Shown here piece by piece: positions 23,288 through 32,131 of a stretch of DNA of 64,000 bases. The stretch covers positions 62,001-126,000 of the forward strand of contig CAZGQS010000002.1 of NCBI GenBank assembly GCA_964527775.1, read 5' to 3'. Both the position numbers and the translations under genes were made by a program. This DNA is from VMCP01 sp964527775. Lineage in GTDB: Bacteria > Bacteroidota > Bacteroidia > NS11-12g > UBA955. Every line of letters starts with the position of its first letter. The first letter of the stretch is position 1. Below the pieces are notes generated by a model. It worked only from the letters and a program-made list of their open reading frames with translations, was not told where the DNA came from and searched no databases.

Positions 23288-24280
23288 ATGAGAAAATTAA
23301 TCTTGTTTTCCGCAATTTCTGTGCTGCAACTTTTTAATGCAGATTTGAAAGCCCAAGGAGTTGTTCCTTGCCAAGAGTTGTTTATGAGTGAATACATTGA
23401 GGGCTCAAGAAACAATAAGGCCATCGAAATCTACAATCCAACCAATCAAGCCATTGATTTATCACAATACCGTTTAACCCGTTGGCAAAATGGTTCAGCT
23501 ACTTGGGATAAGCAATACAGCGATGTTTTGTCAGGCACTATTCAACCTCACGATGTAATAGTATTGGTTCTTGATAGAAGAGACACCACTCAAACTGGTC
23601 AAGATACTCCTGTTGTAGAAGAATTAAGATTGAAGGCTGATTTGTTTTTAAGCAAAGATTATAATACCTCATATTCGATGTCTTTCAATGGCGATGACGC
23701 TATGTCATTAGATAAGTACAATGAACAATACAGTACTTGGTTGTTGGTAGACATCATGGGTAAAATTGGTGAAAGACCCCCATCAGTTGGTTGGAGCGAT
23801 TCATTTCCATACAATAAGGGACTAGGGACTTGGTATACTGAAAACAGAACATTGATTAGAAAATATCAAGTGTTGACTGGTTGTGACACAATAGCACCTA
23901 TTAAAAGAGGATTGACCGCGACTGCTCCTCAAGCTTGGAATCCTCAATATTTTAACCCAGCTGCAGAATGGGATATTCACCCACGCGACATGTTTGATTC
24001 CTTGGGTGTGCATGAATCAGGTTGTAAAACCTTGAGTGCCGAAAAGATTTCAATCGTTCCTGCTGTAAAACTTTATCCAAACCCCGTTGATGGGCAGATT
24101 TACCTTGAAACTACGGTAGCCGTTGAACGTTTTGAGGTGTTAAACGCCTTTGGACAAGTTATTTCTGAAGGTTCATTTAACGGAGCAATTGATGCAAAAG
24201 GGTTGATCTCTGGAATGTATTTTTTGAATTTGACGTTGAAAGACGGTCAAATGAAACAAGAAAGATTCATTAAAAATTAA
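23288..24280 (+). CDS. Secreted lamin-tail domain protein with T9SS sorting domain
   Basis: A 330-residue secreted protein: signal peptide (about 1-22, DLKAQ), a lamin-tail domain opening ELFMSEYIEGSRNNKAIEIY (near 30) and continuing through IDLSQYRLTRWQNG, and a C-terminal type A T9SS sorting domain starting VKLYPNPVDGQIYLE (near 262) and ending QERFIKN. T9SS carries such proteins to the cell surface. Bacterial lamin-tail domains often occur with nucleases and phosphatases and have been proposed to bind DNA or membranes. It is first in an operon with a TonB receptor (6-nt gap) and a secreted endonuclease. Confidence 0.88.
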   Translation: MRKLILFSAISVLQLFNADLKAQGVVPCQELFMSEYIEGSRNNKAIEIYNPTNQAIDLSQYRLTRWQNGSATWDKQYSDVLSGTIQPHDVIVLVLDRRDTTQTGQDTPVVEELRLKADLFLSKDYNTSYSMSFNGDDAMSLDKYNEQYSTWLLVDIMGKIGERPPSVGWSDSFPYNKGLGTWYTENRTLIRKYQVLTGCDTIAPIKRGLTATAPQAWNPQYFNPAAEWDIHPRDMFDSLGVHESGCKTLSAEKISIVPAVKLYPNPVDGQIYLETTVAVERFEVLNAFGQVISEGSFNGAIDAKGLISGMYFLNLTLKDGQMKQERFIKN

Positions 24281-24286
24281 TAGTTA

Positions 24287-26998
24287 ATGCTTTTCAAAAG
24301 GCTTCTTCTCGCTTCAATCGGTTTTGTAGGATTTTCAACTATTCAGGCTCAATCGGTAATAAAAGGCCGAGTAGTAGACGAATTATCGGGTGAACTTCTG
24401 GAAGGGGCCATTGTTAAGGCAAAGTCAGTCAGTGCACAAGTTTCTAAAAATGGCACTTACTCACTGAGTTTACCAATGGGTGAGTATCAGATTGTGGCTT
24501 CTTTGGAAGGTTACAATCCAGACACCATCTATATCCAAGCCGATAGAAATTTAATTACCGATGTGAATTTTGCATTGGAAAATTTGAGTGCTAGTATACA
24601 AGCTGTTCAGATTGTGGCTTCGGTTGCTAAAGATCGCAAAACACCCATAGCTTATAGTAACTTAAGTGGCAAAGAAATCAGCGAACGCCTAGGTAGCGCT
24701 GATATGCCTATGTTGTTAAATAATACGCCAGGTGTATATGCAACGCAGCAGGGTGGTGGATCAGGAGATGCTCGTATTACCATTCGTGGATTTAGTCAAA
24801 GGAACATAGCCGTAATGATAGACGGTATTCCGGTGAACGATATGGAAAACGGTTGGGTTTATTGGAGTAACTGGTTTGGACTTAGTGGAGTAACGGCTTT
24901 GACTCAGGTTCAACGCGGATTGGGAAGTAGCAGAATTGCGAATCCCGCAGTGGGCGGAACCATGAATATCATTACAAAAGGCATCACAAGAAATGCTTCG
25001 ATAGCAGCTAACGTTGAGGTAGGAGATTCAAGATATCAAAAATTCAGTTTAGATTATAGCAGTGGTAGATTGAAAGGCGATTGGGGTATGGTGGTTTCAT
25101 TAACAAAGCGAACCTCAACTGGATATGTGGATGGCTTATTCGATGATATGTATGCCTATTTCTTCAAAGTAGAAAAAGAATGGGGCAAGAAACATTCTTT
25201 ATCATTTACAGCGATAGGTGCACCACAGTCACACGGTCAACGCTCATTCAAAGCTAGGTTGAGTTTGTACGATGACGGTTTGGCTAGGCAATTGGGAATG
25301 GATACCGCTTTTGCTGGAATGCCCGTGAATCAAGGCAGAAAGTATAATCAACATTGGGGAAACCTAGATACTGGGGTTACTCTTAATCAGAATAACGGTC
25401 AGTTGGAATATTCTGGCAATCAATTCAGAGTGAATGAACGCGTTAATCAGTTTCATAAGCCTCAGATTTATTTAAAATACGATTACAAGCCCAACGCCAA
25501 ATGGTTTTCGAATACCATCGTGTACATGTCACAAGGCAACGGAGGTGGAACAGCTGGAGAACGCATCAAACAGACTCCTAATCCATACGGTCAATACAAC
25601 TTTCAGTCTGTTTACGAGCAAAATGTTGATTTAGGTTTTACCTCGGCGTATGATCCCAAATATTCAAATGATTTGAGGAAATCATCGGGTATTTTATTGA
25701 GAGGGGTAAACAATCACCGTTGGTTTGGCTTACTCAATACCACTCAATATAAAATTACCAAACGTACCAACTTGACAGGTGGTATTGATTTAAGAACATA
25801 CAGAGCTCAGCACTACAGAGAGGTTTATGATTTAATTGGTGGAGACTATTTCATCCCCGATGCGAATGAAATGAATCCAAACTATACAAAAGACCATTTA
25901 TACAAAAAAGGTGATATTTTCAATTATCACAACGATGGTTTGGTGCGTTGGGCGGGTGCTTATTTAGAAGCTGAATATACCAAGAATCAATTGTCGGCAT
26001 TTTTCAACGTTAGTGGAAGTCAAACCGCTTACCAGCGAGTTGATTATTTCAAAAAAGATTCTTCCGGAAATGCTCAAAAAACTCCATGGGTTAACTTCTC
26101 TGGTTATACCCTAAAGACGGGTGCAAACTATAACTTTACCCGTAAATTCAATACGTTTGTAAATTTGGGTTATTTGAATAGACCCACTCGATTTAACAAC
26201 GTGTTTGACAATAGAAATACCCAAATTCAAGACGCTAAAAACGAAATAGTTTACGCTTTAGAAGGCGGTTCAGGATATAAGAACAAGCGTATAGCACTAA
26301 ATTTAAACGCTTATTATACCCTTTGGGAAAATAGACCCGTTGATTTTCAACCCACCTTCAGAGATGCTGATGACAATCCGTTGACTTATAACATCAACGG
26401 ACTTAAAGCTCGACATATGGGTGCTGAATTGCAGGCTGCAATTAAAGCCGGTGACGGAATTACATTGGAGTTTTCATTGGCAGCTGGCGATTGGATCTGG
26501 AGATCTGGAAGCAATGCTACGGTTAGAAACGATGCGGGAGATTCAATAGGTCAGTTTAGTTTTGATGCAGCAGGTGTTCATGTGGGTGATGCTGCTCAAA
26601 ATCAAGTTGCTGGTTTGATTCGTTGGGAGCCTACCTATTTGAAAGGGGCTTTCTTTTCGCTTCAATACGTGTACTTTGGAAAGCATTTTGCGGATTTTGA
26701 ACCTATTGCGTTGCGTGGAGATATGGCCGGTAAAGAATCATTTAAGATTCCAAATTATTGGTACATGAATTTCAATGGAGGCTATGCCTTTGATTTGAAA
26801 AACAGTGTGAAAGTTCGTCTGTATTTCAACATCTCCAACATGACAAACAATTTGTACATCAGCGATGCCCAACACAGAAGCACTGCTGGTGATATTGGTG
26901 ATCCTTCGGCCGCTAGAAATGTTTTTAATCCCCGTAATTTAGAAGTTTTTGTATCTCAAGGCTTGAGGTACACTACGGGTATTCGGGTGTCGTTTTAA
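24287..26998 (+). CDS. TonB-dependent receptor of the nuclease operon
   Basis: A 903-residue outer-membrane receptor: signal peptide (about 1-21, TIQAQ), carboxypeptidase-like domain (IKGRVVDELSGELLEGAIV, about 24-100), plug domain (MPMLLNNTPGVYATQQGGGSG near 142; ITIRGFSQRNIAVMIDGIPV near 165) and a beta-barrel ending with a terminal phenylalanine (GIRVSF). It lies between the lamin-tail gene (6 nt) and the endonuclease gene (11 nt), so the three are one operon. By guilt of association it could import nucleosides, oligonucleotides or phosphate-rich products of DNA breakdown; no substrate motif can be read. Confidence 0.9.
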   Translation: MLFKRLLLASIGFVGFSTIQAQSVIKGRVVDELSGELLEGAIVKAKSVSAQVSKNGTYSLSLPMGEYQIVASLEGYNPDTIYIQADRNLITDVNFALENLSASIQAVQIVASVAKDRKTPIAYSNLSGKEISERLGSADMPMLLNNTPGVYATQQGGGSGDARITIRGFSQRNIAVMIDGIPVNDMENGWVYWSNWFGLSGVTALTQVQRGLGSSRIANPAVGGTMNIITKGITRNASIAANVEVGDSRYQKFSLDYSSGRLKGDWGMVVSLTKRTSTGYVDGLFDDMYAYFFKVEKEWGKKHSLSFTAIGAPQSHGQRSFKARLSLYDDGLARQLGMDTAFAGMPVNQGRKYNQHWGNLDTGVTLNQNNGQLEYSGNQFRVNERVNQFHKPQIYLKYDYKPNAKWFSNTIVYMSQGNGGGTAGERIKQTPNPYGQYNFQSVYEQNVDLGFTSAYDPKYSNDLRKSSGILLRGVNNHRWFGLLNTTQYKITKRTNLTGGIDLRTYRAQHYREVYDLIGGDYFIPDANEMNPNYTKDHLYKKGDIFNYHNDGLVRWAGAYLEAEYTKNQLSAFFNVSGSQTAYQRVDYFKKDSSGNAQKTPWVNFSGYTLKTGANYNFTRKFNTFVNLGYLNRPTRFNNVFDNRNTQIQDAKNEIVYALEGGSGYKNKRIALNLNAYYTLWENRPVDFQPTFRDADDNPLTYNINGLKARHMGAELQAAIKAGDGITLEFSLAAGDWIWRSGSNATVRNDAGDSIGQFSFDAAGVHVGDAAQNQVAGLIRWEPTYLKGAFFSLQYVYFGKHFADFEPIALRGDMAGKESFKIPNYWYMNFNGGYAFDLKNSVKVRLYFNISNMTNNLYISDAQHRSTAGDIGDPSAARNVFNPRNLEVFVSQGLRYTTGIRVSF

Positions 26999-27009
26999 TT
27001 TAGAAAAAT

Positions 27010-29214
27010 ATGAAAAAAAATATATTTATTGCTTTGTTAGGGTACTTCACCCTGAATGTGAATGCACAAGGCACTTTGCCCATGAAATGGGACTTTGATG
27101 CAGCTACTACTCCAACAGGATTTTCTGCTGATTTAGGTCCTGCAGGTGGGAAAACAGTTTACACCAGTTCCAATTTGGTTTTTAGCACGCCTAATGCTTG
27201 CAGATTGGATTATTCAGGAGAGTATATAATGGCTCATTGGTCAGGAAAGGCTGATACCATTTCGTTTTATTTTGCTGGTACCAATAATCCTCCTTCTTAT
27301 CCAGGGTGGAAGGGTACTCTGACTTGTGATGAAAGTACTGATGGAACTAATTGGACCAATATCAAGGAATATATTGATAACGTTGAAAATAACTCTACCA
27401 AGCACATGGTAAGAGTTAGCTCAAAAGCTAGATATTTTAGAATATTTTACAAGTCTAAAGCTTCAAATTATAATTTAGCGGTAGATCACTTTGAAGTATT
27501 TCCTGCTCCTGCGGGGATAACACCTGAAATCAAAGTTTCTTACAGCGGTCAGCTTCAAATTGATGGTGGTAAAGTTCAAACTGGAAACGATACCTTGATC
27601 ACATTGAATATTGCAAACAACAGTAAAATGGAAGATTTGGTGATTTCTGATCTGAAACTTTCAGGAGCTCAAGCTTCTAGTTTTGAGTTGCAAAGTGCAG
27701 CACCCATTACCATTAAGCCATTAGAGTCAACCACTATTTTGGTACATTTAACTGCTACAAGCGCTGGCACACATGAAGCTACAATTCATATGGCTTCTAA
27801 TGACCCAGACATTGATACTTTTGATTTAACCGTACAAACAATTAAGGGTAAAACGGCAACAGAACCTTTGAACGGGGTTTCTAACTTATCAGTTGATGCA
27901 AAAGCTTTCAGAATAGCAGCAAGTTTTGATAAGAGCGATGCTGAACAATATTTGGTGATGGTCACCAAAGAAGGTACTCCCTCAAGTTCACCTGCGGATG
28001 GACAATTTTACGATGTAGGGTCTTATTTGGGTAACTCCAGAATTGTATCAAATAACGGAGATAATTCGAATATTGACATTGACAATATAGTAGCGAATAC
28101 TGAATATACCATTACTGTTTATGGGTATAATGGATATGGTTCTTTCACAAACTACAACCAAAGCAAATTGGTTTCTTCAAAAGTAACTACTCCTGGATTG
28201 CAGGTTGCTAATTACTATGATGGTATTGACCCGAAAGCTTCCAGCTTCTTGAGTGATTTGCAAACCCTCTTAAAGAATCACAGACAAGTTTTTTACAGCA
28301 ATTATTCCTCTACTGTAGTTGATAATTTTGAAGCTCGTGATACTACCAATGGTAACCGAGTAGTAGATTGTTTTTATACGGGTTACAATTACGTGTATAC
28401 CCCACCATTCTCTCATGCCGTTATGTCAAGAGAACACTGTTATCCTTTCAGTTATATGGGTACTGCAAATCAAGATGGTCCGCATTACAGCGACCTTCAC
28501 GTCTTGAGAACGGTTCATCAAACGGAAGCAAATGCGGTTAGATCTAACTACCCTTTAAATAACTTGAAAGAAGTAAGATCTACGTTTGTTGCAGGTAAAT
28601 ACGGCAAAGACAGTGCAGGTAATTTTGCTTACGAACCCCGTGACTTCGCGAAAGGGTCTGCAGCACGCGCCAATTTATACGAGTGCGTGACTTACCATTC
28701 TACGTCAACACCTTTTACTCTGCCAACCAGTAATCAGTTCATTTATGAAATACAAGACGAATTTGTTTTGAAGCGTTGGAATACACAATATCCTCCAACA
28801 AAATGGGAAATTGCCCGTCAAGAATATATTGCTCAAGCATCTGTTCAAGGAAATAGAAATCCGTTTGTAGATTATCCAGAATGGGCTTGTTACGTGAAGT
28901 TTTCGGATATGTCGCATGTGCCAACGGGTGATTTATGTCAACCCGCAAAACAATCAAAGGTGTTAACTCCAGAGGTAACCATAAATGTGTATCCAAATCC
29001 TGTGGTGGACCAATTTCAAGTTGATTTAAAAGGTTTTAACGGCAAGAATGTTGACGTTTATGTGATTGATTATTTCGAGCGCACCGTGTACCAAAACAAT
29101 ACTACCGCAACAAATATATCCATTGATGGCAAAGGTTGGACTGCAGGAAATTATTTGTTGTTGATCCGTTCGAAGGATGGTTCAACGGCTGCAGTTAATT
29201 TGGTAAAACCCTAA
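27010..29214 (+). CDS. Secreted endonuclease I-family nuclease with T9SS sorting domain
   Basis: A 734-residue multidomain surface or secreted nuclease. Signal peptide (about 1-19, NVNAQ); a beta-rich domain to about 165; a choice-of-anchor D/ASH-like domain (about 175-275, ASNDPDIDTFDLTV at its end); a fibronectin III-like domain (about 285-395, NTEYTITVYGYNGYG); the endonuclease I domain (about 400-640) with SREHCYPFSYMG, DLHVL and GNRNPFVDYPEWA, which include the conserved His and Asn/Asp of the family; and a type A T9SS sorting domain (NVYPNPVVDQF, about 655-734). Endonuclease I enzymes cut DNA nonspecifically. Third gene of the operon. Confidence 0.9.
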   Translation: MKKNIFIALLGYFTLNVNAQGTLPMKWDFDAATTPTGFSADLGPAGGKTVYTSSNLVFSTPNACRLDYSGEYIMAHWSGKADTISFYFAGTNNPPSYPGWKGTLTCDESTDGTNWTNIKEYIDNVENNSTKHMVRVSSKARYFRIFYKSKASNYNLAVDHFEVFPAPAGITPEIKVSYSGQLQIDGGKVQTGNDTLITLNIANNSKMEDLVISDLKLSGAQASSFELQSAAPITIKPLESTTILVHLTATSAGTHEATIHMASNDPDIDTFDLTVQTIKGKTATEPLNGVSNLSVDAKAFRIAASFDKSDAEQYLVMVTKEGTPSSSPADGQFYDVGSYLGNSRIVSNNGDNSNIDIDNIVANTEYTITVYGYNGYGSFTNYNQSKLVSSKVTTPGLQVANYYDGIDPKASSFLSDLQTLLKNHRQVFYSNYSSTVVDNFEARDTTNGNRVVDCFYTGYNYVYTPPFSHAVMSREHCYPFSYMGTANQDGPHYSDLHVLRTVHQTEANAVRSNYPLNNLKEVRSTFVAGKYGKDSAGNFAYEPRDFAKGSAARANLYECVTYHSTSTPFTLPTSNQFIYEIQDEFVLKRWNTQYPPTKWEIARQEYIAQASVQGNRNPFVDYPEWACYVKFSDMSHVPTGDLCQPAKQSKVLTPEVTINVYPNPVVDQFQVDLKGFNGKNVDVYVIDYFERTVYQNNTTATNISIDGKGWTAGNYLLLIRSKDGSTAAVNLVKP

Positions 29215-29231
29215 AGCCTTAGGCTTGATAC

Positions 29232-30104
29232 ATGCTTAAGTTGAATTTTACCTCTCCAGAATTCATTCAATCGATGGATTTATGGTTGGCTGAGGATGTG
29301 GGAGCGGGCGATTTTTCATCTTTAGGAAGCATAGAAGCGGATGCCGTTGGAACCTCGCAGCTTATTCTGAAGGAGAATGGTGTTGTTGCCGGACTTGAAT
29401 GGGCCGAAGTATTTTTGAATAGAGTAGATTCAAACATTCAATTTGATTTGCTTTCGAGGGATGGAGAACTCTTGGAAAAAGGAAGCATTTTGGCTACGGC
29501 CGAAGGCAATGTTCGTTCTTTGCTCAAGGCTGAGAGGTTGATGTTGAACGTACTTCAACGATTGTCTGGTGTTGCCACACAAACCCGCGATTTGGTGGAA
29601 TTTGTGAAAGATACGGGCGTTACTTTGTTAGATACTCGTAAAACCACTCCTGGATTGAGGATGTTGGAGAAATGGGCAGTTTCTTTGGGCGGGGCTCAAA
29701 ATCACAGAATAGGCCTTTACGATATGGTTATGTTGAAAGACAACCACGTCGATTCTGCCGGTGGCATTACGGCTGCAGTGGAAAAGACTCGTAAATTTCT
29801 TTCAGAGCAGAAGTTAGACTTGAAAATTGAGGTTGAAACCCGAAATTTAGACGAAGTAAACGAAGCTTTGGTCAATAAAGTAGATAGAATTATGTTCGAC
29901 AATTTCAGCATCGAACTTTGTAAGGAAGCAGTGAAATTGGTTGATAAAAGAGCTGAAACCGAAGCGTCTGGTGGAATTACCAGAGATTCAATCAGAGATT
30001 ATGCACTTACGGGTGTTCAATTTATCAGTGTGGGCGCTTTGACACATACCGTCAAATCTTTAGACATTAGTTTCAAGACCAAAATAAAGGCACGTAATTT
30101 GTAG
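29232..30104 (+). CDS. nadC: Quinolinate phosphoribosyltransferase (nicotinate-nucleotide pyrophosphorylase)
   Basis: A 290-residue NadC that converts quinolinate and PRPP to nicotinate mononucleotide in de novo NAD synthesis. Motifs: EDVGAGDFSS (near residue 16), AERLMLNVLQRLSGVAT (near 100), LDTRKTTPGLRMLEKWAV (near 134), the Lys/His-rich GGAQNHRIGLYDMVMLKDNH (near 153) and ASGGITRDSIRDYALTGV (near 243). It begins 17 nt after the endonuclease gene and may be read from the same transcript, though the pathway link is not obvious. nadA and nadB are not in the window. Confidence 0.96.
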   Translation: MLKLNFTSPEFIQSMDLWLAEDVGAGDFSSLGSIEADAVGTSQLILKENGVVAGLEWAEVFLNRVDSNIQFDLLSRDGELLEKGSILATAEGNVRSLLKAERLMLNVLQRLSGVATQTRDLVEFVKDTGVTLLDTRKTTPGLRMLEKWAVSLGGAQNHRIGLYDMVMLKDNHVDSAGGITAAVEKTRKFLSEQKLDLKIEVETRNLDEVNEALVNKVDRIMFDNFSIELCKEAVKLVDKRAETEASGGITRDSIRDYALTGVQFISVGALTHTVKSLDISFKTKIKARNL

Positions 30105-30116
30105 TTAAGTAGTAGT

Positions 30117-30695
30117 ATGAAAAAGTATAGTTTCATTGCAGGCGTTGTAGTATTGGCGGTTGCAATTTTGGCTTGTTCAAATTCGAGCAGCAAGCAGACA
30201 AATGATGATTCAACAGTGGCCGATGTGCAAACATCAACAGAGGCTTTAGCTGTTAATACGTCCCTCGAAAACACAAGCACAACAGATGAACCCGTAAGCA
30301 CTGAATTGAAGTGGTACGGTTTTGAGGAAGGTTACGCGAAATCGGTGAAAGAAGGTAAAATTCTTCTGGTTGATGCCTATACTGATTGGTGTGGATGGTG
30401 CAAGGTGATGGATAAGAAAACGTATACAGATCCAGGGGTAATCAAAGAGTTGAATACCTATTTTGTGTGTGTGAAATTCAATCCAGAAATTGCGAAAGAA
30501 TTTGCATTTGCAAATAGGAAAATGCAAGCTCCTGAGTTGTTGCAATATTTGGGTAACGGGCAAGTTACTGGCTTTCCGGCAACCATTTTTTGGCCAAATG
30601 TGGGCAAAGATGAGGCGAGATATGTTCAGCCTGGATTTTTACCTCCGGCAGACTTTTTGCAGCTTTTGGGATTGGCTAAAGAAAAGAAATCCTAA
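30117..30695 (+). CDS. Thioredoxin-like lipoprotein with CGWC motif
   Basis: A 192-residue lipoprotein (lipobox AILAC, Cys near residue 20) with a Ser/Thr-rich linker to about residue 60 and a thioredoxin-like domain carrying the redox motif DWCGWCKVMDKKTY (near residue 92) and the cis-proline region TGFPATIFW (near 160). The domain resembles DsbD-gamma/DUF255-type thioredoxins, so it probably reduces or exchanges disulfides in the periplasm. It is 12 nt after nadC and 5 nt before rlmD. Confidence 0.85.
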   Translation: MKKYSFIAGVVVLAVAILACSNSSSKQTNDDSTVADVQTSTEALAVNTSLENTSTTDEPVSTELKWYGFEEGYAKSVKEGKILLVDAYTDWCGWCKVMDKKTYTDPGVIKELNTYFVCVKFNPEIAKEFAFANRKMQAPELLQYLGNGQVTGFPATIFWPNVGKDEARYVQPGFLPPADFLQLLGLAKEKKS

Positions 30696-30700
30696 CATCT

Positions 30701-32125
30701 GTGGCGAGAAGACAGAAATTAGCCAAGTTCATAGAGAAGTTGGAGATTACCTCGGCAGGTGCCGAAGGTCATAGTATTGGGCGGGTAGATAATCAGGTAG
30801 TTTTTGTGAAATACGCGGCGCCTGGCGATGTGGTAGACGTGCGTGTAGTGCAAAAGAAAAAGAAGTTCATGGAAGGGCAAATAGTGCGTTTTCATGAAAA
30901 ATCTACAGCTCGAATTGAACCGTTTTGCGAGTATTTTACTCTTTGCGGTGGCTGTAAATGGCAGCATTTATCTTATCAAGATCAATTGGCGTTTAAGCAG
31001 CAACAAGTCATAGATTCTATGCAGAGATTGGGTGGAATTGAAGAATTTCAAGTAATGCCCATCGCCGGTTGTGAGCAAACACAAGGTTATAGAAATAAAT
31101 TGGAGTTGACCTTCAGTGAGAAATCATGGGTGGCTCATTTTGACAAAGAAAATCCTACCGAAAAGCCGCCTGCATTGGGATTCCATATTCCTGGGCAGTT
31201 TAGCAAGATTTTGGACATTGAAAAGTGTCATTTGATGCCTGATTTCGTAAATCAGATTCAACGTTCATTGAAAGAATTTTGCGTGAAACAGGGATATTCC
31301 TTCCACGATATCCAACTGCACGAGGGCCTCATGCGAACCGCTATGTTCAGATGCAACAGCAAGAATGAATGGATGGTATTGGTGTCGTTTTATTACAGAG
31401 ACGAGGAGGCTATATCTGCAGTGATGAATCATTTGAAGTCGACTTTCATGGATTCACAACAGGGCGATAATAAAGTGGTTTCTTTGGTCTACGTGGTGAA
31501 TACGAAGATGAATGATTCGCTCCAAGGTACTGAGGTTGATTATTTTGCCGGAGATGCCTATTTGACGGAGACGTTGGGAGATAAAAAGTATAAGATACAG
31601 CCCTTGAGTTTTTTTCAAACCAATAGTGCACAAGCCAAGGTCTTATATGATATTACCCGTGATTTTGCTGGTTTAACCGGCACGGAATTGGTGTATGATT
31701 TATACACAGGTACAGGAAGTATTGCGCTTTATGTGTCAGACAAAGCCAAGAAAGTGGTGGGAATTGAATACGTTGAAGCCGCTATTGAAGATGCCAAGGT
31801 GAATTCTCAGTGGAATTCTGTAGAAAATTGTGAGTTTTTTGCGGGGGACATGAAAGACATCTTGACCTCTGAATTTATTGCTCACCATGGCAAACCCGAT
31901 GTCATTATCACAGATCCTCCACGTGAAGGAATGCACCCCGATGTAGTCAATAGAATTTTGGAATCAGAGCCTAACAGAATTGTTTATGTGAGTTGCAACC
32001 CAGCAACACAGGCTCGTGATGCAAAGTTGTTATCAGAAAAATACAGGTTGGTTAAGATTCAACCGGTGGATATGTTTCCACATACCCACCATGTTGAGAA
32101 TGTAGCGCTATTTGAGCGCTTGTAA
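30701..32125 (+). CDS. rlmD: 23S rRNA (uracil-C5)-methyltransferase, RlmD/RumA family
   Basis: A 474-residue SAM-dependent tRNA/rRNA uracil methyltransferase. An N-terminal TRAM domain (about 12-65) is followed by the iron-sulfur cysteine cluster region CEYFTLCGGCKWQH (near 78-90), the FFQTNSAQ segment (near 305), the SAM motif YDLYTGTGSIAL (near 332) and the catalytic loop VYVSCNPATQARD (near 430). It starts with GTG at 30701, 5 nt after the thioredoxin gene; no ATG is nearby in frame. The assignment to position 1939 (RlmD) rather than another uracil is by overall resemblance. Confidence 0.92.
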   Translation: MARRQKLAKFIEKLEITSAGAEGHSIGRVDNQVVFVKYAAPGDVVDVRVVQKKKKFMEGQIVRFHEKSTARIEPFCEYFTLCGGCKWQHLSYQDQLAFKQQQVIDSMQRLGGIEEFQVMPIAGCEQTQGYRNKLELTFSEKSWVAHFDKENPTEKPPALGFHIPGQFSKILDIEKCHLMPDFVNQIQRSLKEFCVKQGYSFHDIQLHEGLMRTAMFRCNSKNEWMVLVSFYYRDEEAISAVMNHLKSTFMDSQQGDNKVVSLVYVVNTKMNDSLQGTEVDYFAGDAYLTETLGDKKYKIQPLSFFQTNSAQAKVLYDITRDFAGLTGTELVYDLYTGTGSIALYVSDKAKKVVGIEYVEAAIEDAKVNSQWNSVENCEFFAGDMKDILTSEFIAHHGKPDVIITDPPREGMHPDVVNRILESEPNRIVYVSCNPATQARDAKLLSEKYRLVKIQPVDMFPHTHHVENVALFERL

Positions 32126-32131
32126 TATTGT

